From assembly GCA_028282405.1 (NCBI GenBank), contig JANQIA010000306.1, positions 1-50,821 on the forward strand: a stretch of DNA of 50,821 nt. Direction: 5' to 3'. Numbering within the stretch: the stretch's first letter is position 1; each line of letters starts with the position of its first letter. Shown one piece after another: positions 7,820 through 15,761 of this stretch. The notes under the pieces were generated by a model. The model saw only the letters and a list, made by a program, of their open reading frames with translations. It was not told where the DNA came from and ran no database searches. The position numbers and the translations under genes were made by a program. This DNA comes from Rhodovibrionaceae bacterium (GTDB lineage Bacteria; Pseudomonadota; Alphaproteobacteria; Kiloniellales; DSM-21159).

Positions 7820-8257
7820 ATGAGCGTCGCAAGAGTGGTCATTGGGGTGATCGGCGACGACATTCATGTCGTCGGTAACCGCATTATCCAGCTTGCGCTG
7901 TCGGAAGCCGGTTTCGAGGTTTTCAACCTGCTCACGCGCAACCGGCCTGAGCATTTCGCCCAGGCCGCTCTCGAGGTGAACGCCGATGCGGTCTTCGTGT
8001 CGTCGCTCAACGGGGAGGGCGAGTTCTGGTGCTCCGACTTTCGCAGTCACTTCGTCGCCCTGGGGATCCCTTCCGTGCTGCTCTACGTTGGAGGCAACCT
8101 GGTCGTTGGACGCAGGAGTCAGGAGGATGTCGCCAGGCTGTTCACACAGTTCGGGTTCGACCGTGTCTACCACCAGAGCGCCGATATCGATGGCGCGATT
8201 GCTGACCTTCTCGAAGATCTAAGCCATGGCCATTCCGAGCGCGCACGCGCGCATTGA
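7820..8257 (+). CDS. glmS: Methylaspartate (glutamate) mutase, sigma (cobalamin-binding) subunit
   Basis: This 145-residue protein is a stand-alone B12-binding domain. It has the DxHxxG cobalamin signature (D14-I15-H16-V17-V18-G19), whose histidine replaces the lower base of adenosylcobalamin. SSLNGEGE near 58 and LYVGGNLVVG near 90 fit the nucleotide-tail pocket. The pattern matches the small subunit of glutamate mutase, which with the epsilon subunit converts L-glutamate to (2S,3S)-3-methylaspartate by a radical rearrangement. It starts 18 bases after the ligase and overlaps the epsilon-subunit gene by 32 bases, so the two are translationally coupled. The symbol means the mutase subunit, not glucosamine-6-phosphate synthase. 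The C-terminal 15 or so residues within the overlap appear non-conserved. Confidence 0.93.
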   Translation: MSVARVVIGVIGDDIHVVGNRIIQLALSEAGFEVFNLLTRNRPEHFAQAALEVNADAVFVSSLNGEGEFWCSDFRSHFVALGIPSVLLYVGGNLVVGRRSQEDVARLFTQFGFDRVYHQSADIDGAIADLLEDLSHGHSERARAH

Positions 8258-9632
8258 CGACATCGAGAAGTACCGCGAGCGGGTGATCGCCCATCCTTGG
8301 GCGCAGGATCTCACCCGTGACTCGGCGCGCAGCTATCTCGGCGATCTTCCCCGCCGCCGCTTCCCGGCGGTCGCCTATGCGGAGAAGGGCGATACACCGC
8401 TGATCCAGCCGCGCGGCGGTGTGCCAGCCTTCGCCGATCAGCAGGCGCTGACCCGCCAGCTCGACGAGGCCGGCGCGGACTTCATTCCGCTGACGATTGA
8501 CAGCAATACCCGGCATAACCGCTACGACGTCGCGGCCGAGCTCTTGGCGCGCAGCGAGGAGGAAGAGAAGAACTATCTCAACGGCTATCCGTTGATCGCC
8601 CACGGCTTTCGTCTGACGCGGGACCTCTACCGCGACCTCGACAAACCGATAAGCTTGCGGCATGGCACGCCGGACGCCCGCCTGCTCGCGGAGGTCGCGC
8701 TTGCCTCCGGCATCGTCGAGATCGAGGGCGGCGGGATTTGCTACTGTCTACCCTATTCGGAGGGCTTCCCGCTCGATCGCTGCTTGCTCTACTGGCAGTA
8801 CGTCGACCGCATCTGTGCCCTTCATTCGACAGACGCGGCTCCTGTCCATCGCGAGAGCTTCGGGCCTCTCACGGCAACCATGGTGCCGCCCAGCTTGGTG
8901 GTCGTCGTTCAGATTCTGGAAGCACTGCTCGCCGCCGAGCAAGGTGTCACATCCTTCGCGGTGAGTTTCGCGCAGACGGGCTCACCCAGCCAGGACGTAG
9001 CGACCGCGCAGGTCCTGAGAAAGCTCGTACGCCACTATCTGGACTCGTTCGGCTTCGAAGCCGTGAACGCTTTTCTGGTCTTTCATCAATGGATGGGGCA
9101 GTTCCCAACCGATCGGACCTGTGCGGCCGCGTTGATCACGGCGTCGGCACAGATCGGCGGTATGATCGGTGCCGACAAGATTGTGGTGAAAACGACGGAT
9201 GAAGCTCTGGGTGTGCCCACCGCGGCGATCAATGCCGAGGCGGTGCGCAATGTTCGTTACGTCTTCGACCGCTTTCGATGGGCCGACCAGGTCGGCTCGT
9301 CCCATGTCGAGGTTGAGGCGGAGTTAATCGAATCGGAAGCCAGAAGCGTTATCGAGGCGATCTTCGATCTTCCTGGTGAGCTCTTGTGGGAAAGCGTGTT
9401 CCGTGCCTTTCAGCAGGGGGTCATCGACATTCCATTCTCGCCGCATATCGACAACGCCAATCAGCTGATCACGATGCGTGACGCCAACGGTTCGATCCGT
9501 ATCAAGGAAAGTGGCAACGTGCCTATCCAGCAGGCAGATCGGAAACGCGAGCGGGAACTCCTTGCTTCGCGCGAGCAGGCGTCGAGCAAGACGTTCCGCA
9601 GCCTGCTTGTCGATATCAACATGATGTCTTGA
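8226..9632 (+). CDS. glmE: Methylaspartate (glutamate) mutase, epsilon (catalytic) subunit
   Basis: This 468-residue protein is the TIM-barrel catalytic subunit of adenosylcobalamin-dependent glutamate mutase. Residues I recall from the Clostridium cochlearium enzyme are all kept at a constant offset of four: R96 (R100), R145 in SLRHGTPDARLL (R149), E167 in IEGGGICY (E171), Y173 (Y177), Y177 (Y181) and K322 in IVVKTTDEALGVPT (K326). R63 in QPRGG probably corresponds to R66. The arginines bind the substrate carboxylates, so the enzyme should be active on glutamate. No methylaspartate ammonia-lyase, mesaconase or citramalate lyase gene is present, which argues for biosynthetic rather than fermentative use of the product. 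The gene overlaps the sigma-subunit gene. Confidence 0.95.
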   Translation: MAIPSAHARIDDIEKYRERVIAHPWAQDLTRDSARSYLGDLPRRRFPAVAYAEKGDTPLIQPRGGVPAFADQQALTRQLDEAGADFIPLTIDSNTRHNRYDVAAELLARSEEEEKNYLNGYPLIAHGFRLTRDLYRDLDKPISLRHGTPDARLLAEVALASGIVEIEGGGICYCLPYSEGFPLDRCLLYWQYVDRICALHSTDAAPVHRESFGPLTATMVPPSLVVVVQILEALLAAEQGVTSFAVSFAQTGSPSQDVATAQVLRKLVRHYLDSFGFEAVNAFLVFHQWMGQFPTDRTCAAALITASAQIGGMIGADKIVVKTTDEALGVPTAAINAEAVRNVRYVFDRFRWADQVGSSHVEVEAELIESEARSVIEAIFDLPGELLWESVFRAFQQGVIDIPFSPHIDNANQLITMRDANGSIRIKESGNVPIQQADRKRERELLASREQASSKTFRSLLVDINMMS

Positions 9633-9650
9633 ACCGGGACTATTGATGCA

Positions 9651-10892
9651 ATGGCAACACGGGTCGCGATCGATATCGGCTCGACCGTCATCAAGGTCGC
9701 AGAGCTCGGCCAAGACGGTGGCTTAGTCAGGCAGGAATTCAACGACCGCGATTTCGAGCTCGGAATCGCCGGCCAGGTCTGTGCAATCCGTGAGCAGTTG
9801 CCGGCCGATGCCGAGGTTATGATCTGTTCGTCAGCCAACGGTGGGTTGCGTGTCGGCATCGTGTGCCTGACTCCGCTGTTTAGTGGCGCCGTGTTTCGCA
9901 ACCAGGTGCTTTTGGCCGGAGCCAATCCGATCTATGTGCACGACTACGATCAGGAAGGCGGTGACCTGCGACCGGTCGACATCCTCTTGCTTGGCGGTGG
10001 CATCGACTGCAGCGACGCGGCCCCGTTTGGCGAACGCCTCGCGCGGTTTCGTGCGCAGAATTACCGTTACGGAACACTGATCTATGCCGGCAACAAGCAT
10101 TTTGCCGAGGTGGTGACACAGAGTTGTCCCGGGGCGGTCGTCATCGACAACCCGCTCAGCGGCGGGCTGCGTGGTAGGAACGCTGTTGTTACGCATGCCT
10201 TGCGTGACGCTTATCTCGACGACCTGGTGCAGAAAGAAGGTGTCAGTGAGTTGCAGGGGCGGATATCAGGGCCCATCCGGCCGTCTCCGGAGGTGGTCAA
10301 CCGCGGATTCCACCGGGTTGTTTCCAACCGCTCGGCGCTGAAGGTGAGCGGTCCCAGCATTTTGATCGACATTGGCGGGGCGACGACCGATCTTCACTAC
10401 ACCGTCGAGATCGTGAGCGAGGACAGCCCTTGCAGACCGGCTGCCGGCTCTTCGGTCGCGCGCTACGTCTTCACCGATCTTGGGATTTTTGCATCACGCG
10501 ACTCGACGCTTCTTCAGATGCGCACCCACGCGCGGACCTTCGAGTTCCTGAGTCATGTTCAAAAGGCCGACCTCACGGAGATCTATACGCTGTTGCGCGA
10601 AGGCGAATACGATGCCTCGCCGGAGCTTCTCGCCTATGCCTGTTTGTTTTTGAGCCTCGACCGCTTCGTTTATGGGGGCGAGCAGGGATTGCCACGCGCG
10701 GATTTCGACAAGGTCACTCAAGTGATGCTGACCGGCGGCGGTGCGCAAGCGCTTGATGAAAGCACCGTTGCCAAGCTGGTTCGCCTGTTTTCGCCCAAGC
10801 AGCGGAACGAGCCTGAGGTACTTATCGACCGGCGCTATCAGATCTGGGCCGAAGGGATCACCTGGTCGACCAACACGCGGGCCGCAGCTTAG
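9651..10892 (+). CDS. glmL: GlmL/MutL-family glutamate mutase reactivating factor
   Basis: This 413-residue ASKHA-fold ATPase has phosphate-1 motif AIDIGSTVIKVAE at the N terminus, the second phosphate motif LIDIGGATTDLH near residue 240 and an adenosine motif MLTGGGAQ near 362. These mark the MutL/GlmL family, which sits with glutamate mutase genes and is thought to remove inactivated cobalamin from the mutase. In Clostridium tetanomorphum its homologue lies between the sigma and epsilon genes; here it follows epsilon by 18 bases. Its presence shows a complete mutase system. The name must not be confused with the DNA mismatch repair protein MutL. Confidence 0.93.
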   Translation: MATRVAIDIGSTVIKVAELGQDGGLVRQEFNDRDFELGIAGQVCAIREQLPADAEVMICSSANGGLRVGIVCLTPLFSGAVFRNQVLLAGANPIYVHDYDQEGGDLRPVDILLLGGGIDCSDAAPFGERLARFRAQNYRYGTLIYAGNKHFAEVVTQSCPGAVVIDNPLSGGLRGRNAVVTHALRDAYLDDLVQKEGVSELQGRISGPIRPSPEVVNRGFHRVVSNRSALKVSGPSILIDIGGATTDLHYTVEIVSEDSPCRPAAGSSVARYVFTDLGIFASRDSTLLQMRTHARTFEFLSHVQKADLTEIYTLLREGEYDASPELLAYACLFLSLDRFVYGGEQGLPRADFDKVTQVMLTGGGAQALDESTVAKLVRLFSPKQRNEPEVLIDRRYQIWAEGITWSTNTRAAA

Positions 10893-10921
10893 CGCCCGAG
10901 GGTATCCGAGAGGGAGAACGG

Positions 10922-12184
10922 ATGTCTGAATTGCAAACGCCCGGTCCGAGTGCTCTCGATGGCGATGCGATCGAAGCGCTCGCCGCGAAGTACGATACGC
11001 CGTTCTATCTCTACGACGCGGACATCCTTCGCGCGCGGGTCGCCCGGGTACGCAAGGCGTTCGACGGGTTGTTCAAGATCTACTTCGCGGTCAAGGCAAA
11101 CCCCAACTTGGCGCTGCTGCGGGCCATGGACGATGCCGTCGATGGGCTCGACATCTCTTCTGGCGGCGAGCTCGAGCAGGCGATCACGGCAGGGTACGAC
11201 GCGGCCCGGATGAGCTTTGCCGGCCCTGCGAAGACAAGACACGAGCTTACCGCATCCCTGGAACAGGGGATCGGCTCGATCAGCGTGGAATCGCCACGTG
11301 AGCTTGCCGAGATCATCGAGATCGCATCGCGGCTCAACATGCGCGCCAATGTCGTTCTTCGCGTGAACCCGCGGCAGCTCGTCAAGGAATACGGCATGAA
11401 GATGGGCGGCCGCCCGGTTCAGTTCGGCATCGACGAGGAGGAGGTTGCCGATGCCGCCGATCTCATTCGGACGAATGCCAATGTTCTGAACTTCCGCGGC
11501 GTCCACATGTATGTCGGCAGCCAGTGCTTCGAGGCTGCGGGAATCGAGAAACACGTGACCGGCACGCTGCGGCTGGTGCAGGAGATCGAAGCGGAAACCG
11601 GGCTGCATTGCCAGACGATCAATCTGGGCGGCGGCTTCGGTGTCTCTCATTCGGAGGCGGAGCGCGAACTCGATGTCGAGACGCTCGGTGCCGCGCTCGT
11701 ACCGAGCGTGCGGGAGTTCTTGCAGAGCGGGAGCGCCTCGCGCGAGCTGATCTTCGAGCTCGGCCGCTACGTTGCTGCCGACGCCGGCTCCTACATCTGC
11801 CGGGTGATCAGCAGCAAAACTTCACGTGGCAAGACGTTCTTCGTCGTTGACGGGGGGCTGCACCAGCACCTTGCAGCGGGGGGGATGTTCGGCGTCGGAC
11901 TGCGCTCGAACTACATCCTCAAGAACCTGACGCGTCCCGATGCGCTAGAGGTGAAGTGCAACATTGCTGGACCACTCTGCAACCCGACCGACTTGCTAGG
12001 AGTCAACGTGACGCTGCCGAAGCCCGAGTGCGGAGACCTTATTGCTGTTCTAAAATCCGGAGCCTACGCACTCACGGCTAGTCCGCTCCTCTTTCTCGGC
12101 CGTCCGACACCAGCTGAACTCGTTCGGCATAATGGGACTGTGACGCTTGGTCGCCGCGCCCGCACCATAAGCGAATTCAACTGA
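10922..12184 (+). CDS. PLP-dependent aminoacyl-ACP decarboxylase (VinO/BtrK-like)
   Basis: This 420-residue fold-type III decarboxylase is related to diaminopimelate decarboxylase. The PLP lysine is K58 in YFAVKANPN, the glycine-rich phosphate site is INLGGGFGVSH (near 238), and the cross-subunit cysteine is C353 in GPLCNPTDLL, followed by KSGAYALTASP. BtrK in butirosin and VinO in vicenistatin biosynthesis belong to this group and act on aminoacyl-ACP rather than free amino acid. With glutamate mutase, ligase and ACP upstream, the predicted reaction is 3-methylaspartyl-ACP to 3-aminoisobutyryl-ACP. ATG 10922 follows GAGGGAGA. It is paralogous to the XrtA-associated decarboxylase at 12403-13671, which converges on it across 218 bases. 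Family certain; substrate inferred. Confidence 0.88.
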   Translation: MSELQTPGPSALDGDAIEALAAKYDTPFYLYDADILRARVARVRKAFDGLFKIYFAVKANPNLALLRAMDDAVDGLDISSGGELEQAITAGYDAARMSFAGPAKTRHELTASLEQGIGSISVESPRELAEIIEIASRLNMRANVVLRVNPRQLVKEYGMKMGGRPVQFGIDEEEVADAADLIRTNANVLNFRGVHMYVGSQCFEAAGIEKHVTGTLRLVQEIEAETGLHCQTINLGGGFGVSHSEAERELDVETLGAALVPSVREFLQSGSASRELIFELGRYVAADAGSYICRVISSKTSRGKTFFVVDGGLHQHLAAGGMFGVGLRSNYILKNLTRPDALEVKCNIAGPLCNPTDLLGVNVTLPKPECGDLIAVLKSGAYALTASPLLFLGRPTPAELVRHNGTVTLGRRARTISEFN

Positions 12185-12402
12185 TTGCCGAAGGACCGCG
12201 ACCGCGGCACTGTTGCGGATTGCATGACGCCCCCTCGCTGCCACTTCTCTTCGACCGTAACGTCAGAATGCACCAACCTGACCAAGGCTGGCGGCTAGCC
12301 CGGATATCTCACCACGGGCACCATTCGACCGGCCGAGCTCTTCGACGCTGGCTGAGACCTTGGCGATGGTCCGGCCGATGACTGTCATGGCCACAAAGCG
12401 CT

Positions 12403-13671
12403 CTAGACCAGCGCTTCGGCCGGCTGCGGATGACTCAGAAAGGCGGTCGGACTGGCCGTCAGGCCGTAGGCACCGGACTGGAAGACGGCGATCAGGTCGC
12501 CGACCTCGGCGCGGGGCAGGGTCATCTTGTCGGCCAGCAGATCGAGCGGCGTGCAGAGCGGGCCGACGACGCTGACGCTTTCTTCTGATGGAGCATCCAT
12601 CTTGGTGGCCACGGCCACGGGATAGTTGCGGCGAATACGCTGGCCGAAGTTGCCGGAGGCCGCCAGGTGATGGTGCAAGCCGCCGTCGGTTACCAGGAAG
12701 ACCTCGCCGCGGGAGACCTTGCGGTCGACCACGCGGCAGATATAGACACCCGCTTCGCCGACGATGAAGCGGCCGAGCTCGATGATCGGCCGAGCCTTGG
12801 GCATCTCCGCCGTCAGGCGCGGCAGCAGCTCCGATAGCGCCTCGCCGACCCGGGCCAACTCCAAGGGCTTGTCGTTGGGGAAGTAGGGAATGCCGAAGCC
12901 GCCGCCGAGGTTTACGTGGGTCACCTCGGCCGGGCAGTGCTGAGCCAGCCGGAGCAGCAGCTCAACCGTCTTCTCCTGGGTCTCAAGAATCAGCTCGGCG
13001 TGCAGGTTCTGAGAGCCGGCGAAGACGTGGAAGCCTTCGAAGCGGAGGTCCAGGCCGCGCAGCTCGCCAAGCAACTGGGGCACACGCTCGGCATCGACGC
13101 CGAACTGCTGGGCGCCACCGCCCATGCGCATGCCCGAGGCCTTGAGCTGGAAGTCCGGATTGATGCGGATGGCCACCCGCGGCCGGATGCCGAGCGCTTC
13201 ACCCACCTCGGCCAGGCGAGCCACTTCAGTTTCGGACTCGACCTCAACCAGCACGCCGGCTGCGACCGCCTGGCGCAGCTCCCAAGGCTGCTTTCCGGGG
13301 CCGGCGAAGCTGATGTGCCGGGCGGACATGCCGCTATCCAGCGCCACCTGCATTTCCAGCGGCGAGGCAATGTCGAAGCCGTCGACCAGTCCGCGCAGGT
13401 GCTGCACCACGGCCGGCATGGGGTTGGCCTTGACCGCATAGTGCAGAGCGATGGCCATCGGCAGATGCTTGCGCAGTAGGGCGATGCGGGTGTCTAGCTT
13501 GGCCCGGTCGTAGGCGTAGAAAGGCGTGCGGCCGATGCGCTCGGCGAGCTGCGTCACCGGGGTCTCTCCGATCAGCAGGCAGCCGTTGCGGGCGGCATAG
13601 CTTGAGAGAGCAGGATGCCGCGCATCGGCCTCTTGTCCCTCGGTCACTGCGATCCTCTCGGCCTGGCTCAT
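12403..13671 (-). CDS. PLP-dependent decarboxylase, XrtA-system associated
   Basis: This 422-residue fold-type III decarboxylase belongs to the family seen in exosortase A loci (TIGR03099 type, from memory). It shows LHYAVKANPMP with the PLP lysine, SFAGPGKQPWELRQA, NLGGGFGIPYF, and GPLCTPLDLL with the active-site cysteine, then SGAYGLTASPTAFLSHP. Its start overlaps the stop of the upstream ligase as ATGA (13668-13671), so the two are translationally coupled. The substrate of this family is not known. Its resemblance to the decarboxylase beside glutamate mutase, and to BtrK/VinO, suggests that it acts on an amino acid held by the ACP at 15510-15761. Confidence 0.9.
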   Translation of the reverse strand: MSQAERIAVTEGQEADARHPALSSYAARNGCLLIGETPVTQLAERIGRTPFYAYDRAKLDTRIALLRKHLPMAIALHYAVKANPMPAVVQHLRGLVDGFDIASPLEMQVALDSGMSARHISFAGPGKQPWELRQAVAAGVLVEVESETEVARLAEVGEALGIRPRVAIRINPDFQLKASGMRMGGGAQQFGVDAERVPQLLGELRGLDLRFEGFHVFAGSQNLHAELILETQEKTVELLLRLAQHCPAEVTHVNLGGGFGIPYFPNDKPLELARVGEALSELLPRLTAEMPKARPIIELGRFIVGEAGVYICRVVDRKVSRGEVFLVTDGGLHHHLAASGNFGQRIRRNYPVAVATKMDAPSEESVSVVGPLCTPLDLLADKMTLPRAEVGDLIAVFQSGAYGLTASPTAFLSHPQPAEALV

Positions 13672-15263
13672 GCGGCTTCACCTTCGCGAAACATCTCGGC
13701 GCAGCCCTCGGCGAGGGCGCGGCGGTCGATCTTGCCGTTGCCGGAGCGGGGCAGGCTCTCCCGCAGCAAGACTGCACGTGGCAACATATAGGCCGGCAGC
13801 GCTTTCTTGTAGTCTGCCATCAGGCTGTCCTCGTCGAGCGTAGCCTGGCTCTTCGGTGCGACGATCAGCACGATGGCCTGGCCCAGCTCGTCATGAGGTA
13901 CGCCGATGGCGGCCGCTTCGGCCACGTCGTCCCTAGCATAGGCCAGCTCTTCGATTTCCGTCGGGCTGACCCGGTAGCCGGAGGTCTTGATCATGTCGTC
14001 CCGCCGGCCGACGAAGTAGAGGAAGCCCTCCTCGTCACGGCGCACGATGTCGCCCGACCAGACGGCCAACTCTTTGTTGGGGATGCCCTCGGGCTGGCCG
14101 GGTGCCGGACGAAAGCGCTGGGCGGTCATCTCGGGATCGTTCCAGTATCCAAGCGAGACCAAGGCGCCACGGTGCACCAGCTCGCCTTCCTCGCCAGCCT
14201 CGCAGAGGCTGCCGTCGGGGCGGGCAACCAGGATTTCGGCGTTCGGGATGGCTTTGCCGATGGAGTCCGGGCGACGGTCGACCTCCGCCGGGTCCAGATA
14301 GGTCGAGCGGAAGGCCTCGGTCAGGCCATACATCAGGAAGGGCTTTGCCTGCGGGAAGGTCTCGCGCAGTTGGTCGAGCAGAGCCCGCGGCATGTGACCG
14401 CCGGTGTTGGCGAAGTAGCGCAGGCTTTGCCGCGCCTCCTCCGGCCAGCTCTGCCGCATGAGCTGTATGTAAAGCGGCGGCACGCCGGTGAGGCCGGTGA
14501 TGCCCTGCTTGGCGCAGATGCGCGGCACTTCGCCGGGCAGCAGATAGTTGTGCAGCACCACCGTCGCGCCGACGCAGAAGGCGGTGGTGAGCTGGCTGAG
14601 GCCGGCATCGAAGCTGAAGGGCAGCACCGCCAGAATGCGGTCGTCGGGCCGGTTGCCGATGTAGCGGGACACGCTCTGGCCGCCGACGATGAGATTGCGG
14701 TGGGACAGGACGACGCCCTTCGGCCGACCGGTGCTGCCGGAGGTGTAGAGAATGGCGGCCATGTCGGTGTCGATGGTCCGCGCACCAGCCCCTGGGGTGC
14801 CGGCGGAATCCAGGAGGTCCTGCCAGCCGGTGACAGCGTAGTCGCTTGCTGCAGCGGTATCCGCAGGTCCGTCGACCAGCACGACATGGCGCAGCGAGGG
14901 ACAGTCCTTCAACTCGTCGCTAAGCGCCTGTAGCCGCGCGGCCGAGGTGATCAAGACAGGGGCCTGGCAGTTCTCGGCGATGTAGGCGACCTGGGCGGGC
15001 TTGGCGACCGGATTGATCGGTACGAAGGCGCCACCCGCGTAGGCGGCGCCGAAGGCGGCGGCCAGCATCTCCGGGCGCTTTTCCAGGAAGATGCAAACCC
15101 GGTCCCGCGGCGTCAGGCCGAGGGACAGAAGGGCCTGGGCGACGGCTTCGACATCGGACCAGAGCGCCTCATAGCTTCGGCCCTGACCCTTGTGCACGAT
15201 GGCTTCGTGGTCAGGGCTGCTCTCGGCCTTCTCTTTGATGAACTCAGCGACGTTGAGCAGCAT
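13668..15263 (-). CDS. AMP-dependent ligase, XrtA-system associated
   Basis: This 531-residue ANL-superfamily enzyme has LYTSGSTGRPKG near residue 170, MYGLTEAFRST near 310, WSGDIVRRDEEGF near 400, DDMIKTSGYRVSPTEIEE near 420 and the catalytic lysine in SGNGKIDRRAL near the C terminus. It matches the acyl-CoA ligase-like family of exosortase A loci (TIGR03098 type), whose true acyl substrate is not established. It forms a coupled pair with the decarboxylase through an ATGA overlap and is divergent from the ACP gene at 15510. Activation of an amino acid onto that ACP is the simplest reading, supported by the paralogous ligase of the glutamate mutase cluster. Confidence 0.9.
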   Translation of the reverse strand: MLLNVAEFIKEKAESSPDHEAIVHKGQGRSYEALWSDVEAVAQALLSLGLTPRDRVCIFLEKRPEMLAAAFGAAYAGGAFVPINPVAKPAQVAYIAENCQAPVLITSAARLQALSDELKDCPSLRHVVLVDGPADTAAASDYAVTGWQDLLDSAGTPGAGARTIDTDMAAILYTSGSTGRPKGVVLSHRNLIVGGQSVSRYIGNRPDDRILAVLPFSFDAGLSQLTTAFCVGATVVLHNYLLPGEVPRICAKQGITGLTGVPPLYIQLMRQSWPEEARQSLRYFANTGGHMPRALLDQLRETFPQAKPFLMYGLTEAFRSTYLDPAEVDRRPDSIGKAIPNAEILVARPDGSLCEAGEEGELVHRGALVSLGYWNDPEMTAQRFRPAPGQPEGIPNKELAVWSGDIVRRDEEGFLYFVGRRDDMIKTSGYRVSPTEIEELAYARDDVAEAAAIGVPHDELGQAIVLIVAPKSQATLDEDSLMADYKKALPAYMLPRAVLLRESLPRSGNGKIDRRALAEGCAEMFREGEAA

Positions 15264-15449
15264 CGGCGGACGGTCTCGGCCTCTTGTTGCGGTTCCACCC
15301 GGGAGGAGGGCTTGCTGCGGCGCAATAGGATATCACGCGATGGAAATGTCCAGCGTGACATTGCGGTTCCCGACAAACCGCGTCATATCCCTAGCCAAGT
15401 TGGATGGAAACACCGTTAACTCTTGCACAGGCTGTTTCTGTCAAGAACG

Positions 15450-15470
15450 TGGCGTATCTTCCGCGATACG
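15450..15470 (+). promoter_or_regulatory. Possible operator/sigma-54-like site before the ACP-hydrolase operon
   Basis: CGTATC (15453-15458) and GATACG (15465-15470) form a perfect 6-base inverted repeat with a 6-base spacer, 40 bases before the ACP ATG. The same stretch fits GG-N10-GC (GG at 15451-15452, GC at 15463-15464) with a good -24 TGGC but a poor -12 CCGC. It lies in the 243-base divergent region between ligase and ACP. It could be a promoter or regulator site; the match may be chance. Confidence 0.3.
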
Positions 15471-15509
15471 CACGCGTCGAAGGGTTAAGAAGCCGCAAGG
15501 ATAGACTTG

Positions 15510-15761
15510 ATGCCGACGGTTCAAAATCTCCGTGAGATCCTGGGTGATGTTCTCCAGCTCGGCGAGCGGGCTGGCAGCCTGACCGAAACCTCCGGCCTGT
15601 TCGGCAGCATCCCGGAATTCGACTCCATGGCGGTGGTGACGGTGGTTGCCGCCTTGGAAGAGCGCTTCGGCATCATCGTCGACGATGACGATATCACGGC
15701 TGAGGTCTTCGAGAGCGTCGGCAGTCTGGCCCAGTTCGTCGACGACAAGCTGGCGGCGTGA
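15510..15761 (+). CDS. Acyl carrier protein, XrtA-system associated
   Basis: This 83-residue carrier protein has the phosphopantetheine site Ser39 in PEFDSMAVVTV, followed by LEERFGIIVDDDDITAEVF, the usual acidic helix II-III region. ATG 15510 is preferred over TTG 15507 because of CAAGGA at 15495-15500. Its stop overlaps the GTG start of the next gene (GTGA), so ACP and hydrolase are translationally coupled. This arrangement of ACP, hydrolase 2 and hydrolase 1 divergent from ligase and decarboxylase is typical of exosortase A loci. It probably carries the product of that ligase. Confidence 0.9.
   Translation: MPTVQNLREILGDVLQLGERAGSLTETSGLFGSIPEFDSMAVVTVVAALEERFGIIVDDDDITAEVFESVGSLAQFVDDKLAA

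Noticed and set aside
7820-10892. Fermentative methylaspartate pathway
   Set aside because: Only the mutase and its reactivase are present; methylaspartate ammonia-lyase, mesaconase and citramalate lyase are all missing, and the neighbours are a ligase, an ACP and a decarboxylase.
12185-12402. CCGCG/CGCGG inverted repeat near 12197 as a terminator
   Set aside because: The spacer is only two bases and no T-tract follows, so it is probably chance in GC-rich DNA.
10922-13671. Two diaminopimelate decarboxylases (lysA) for lysine synthesis
   Set aside because: Both resemble the ACP-linked decarboxylases and lie with ligase and ACP genes; nothing else of lysine synthesis is nearby.
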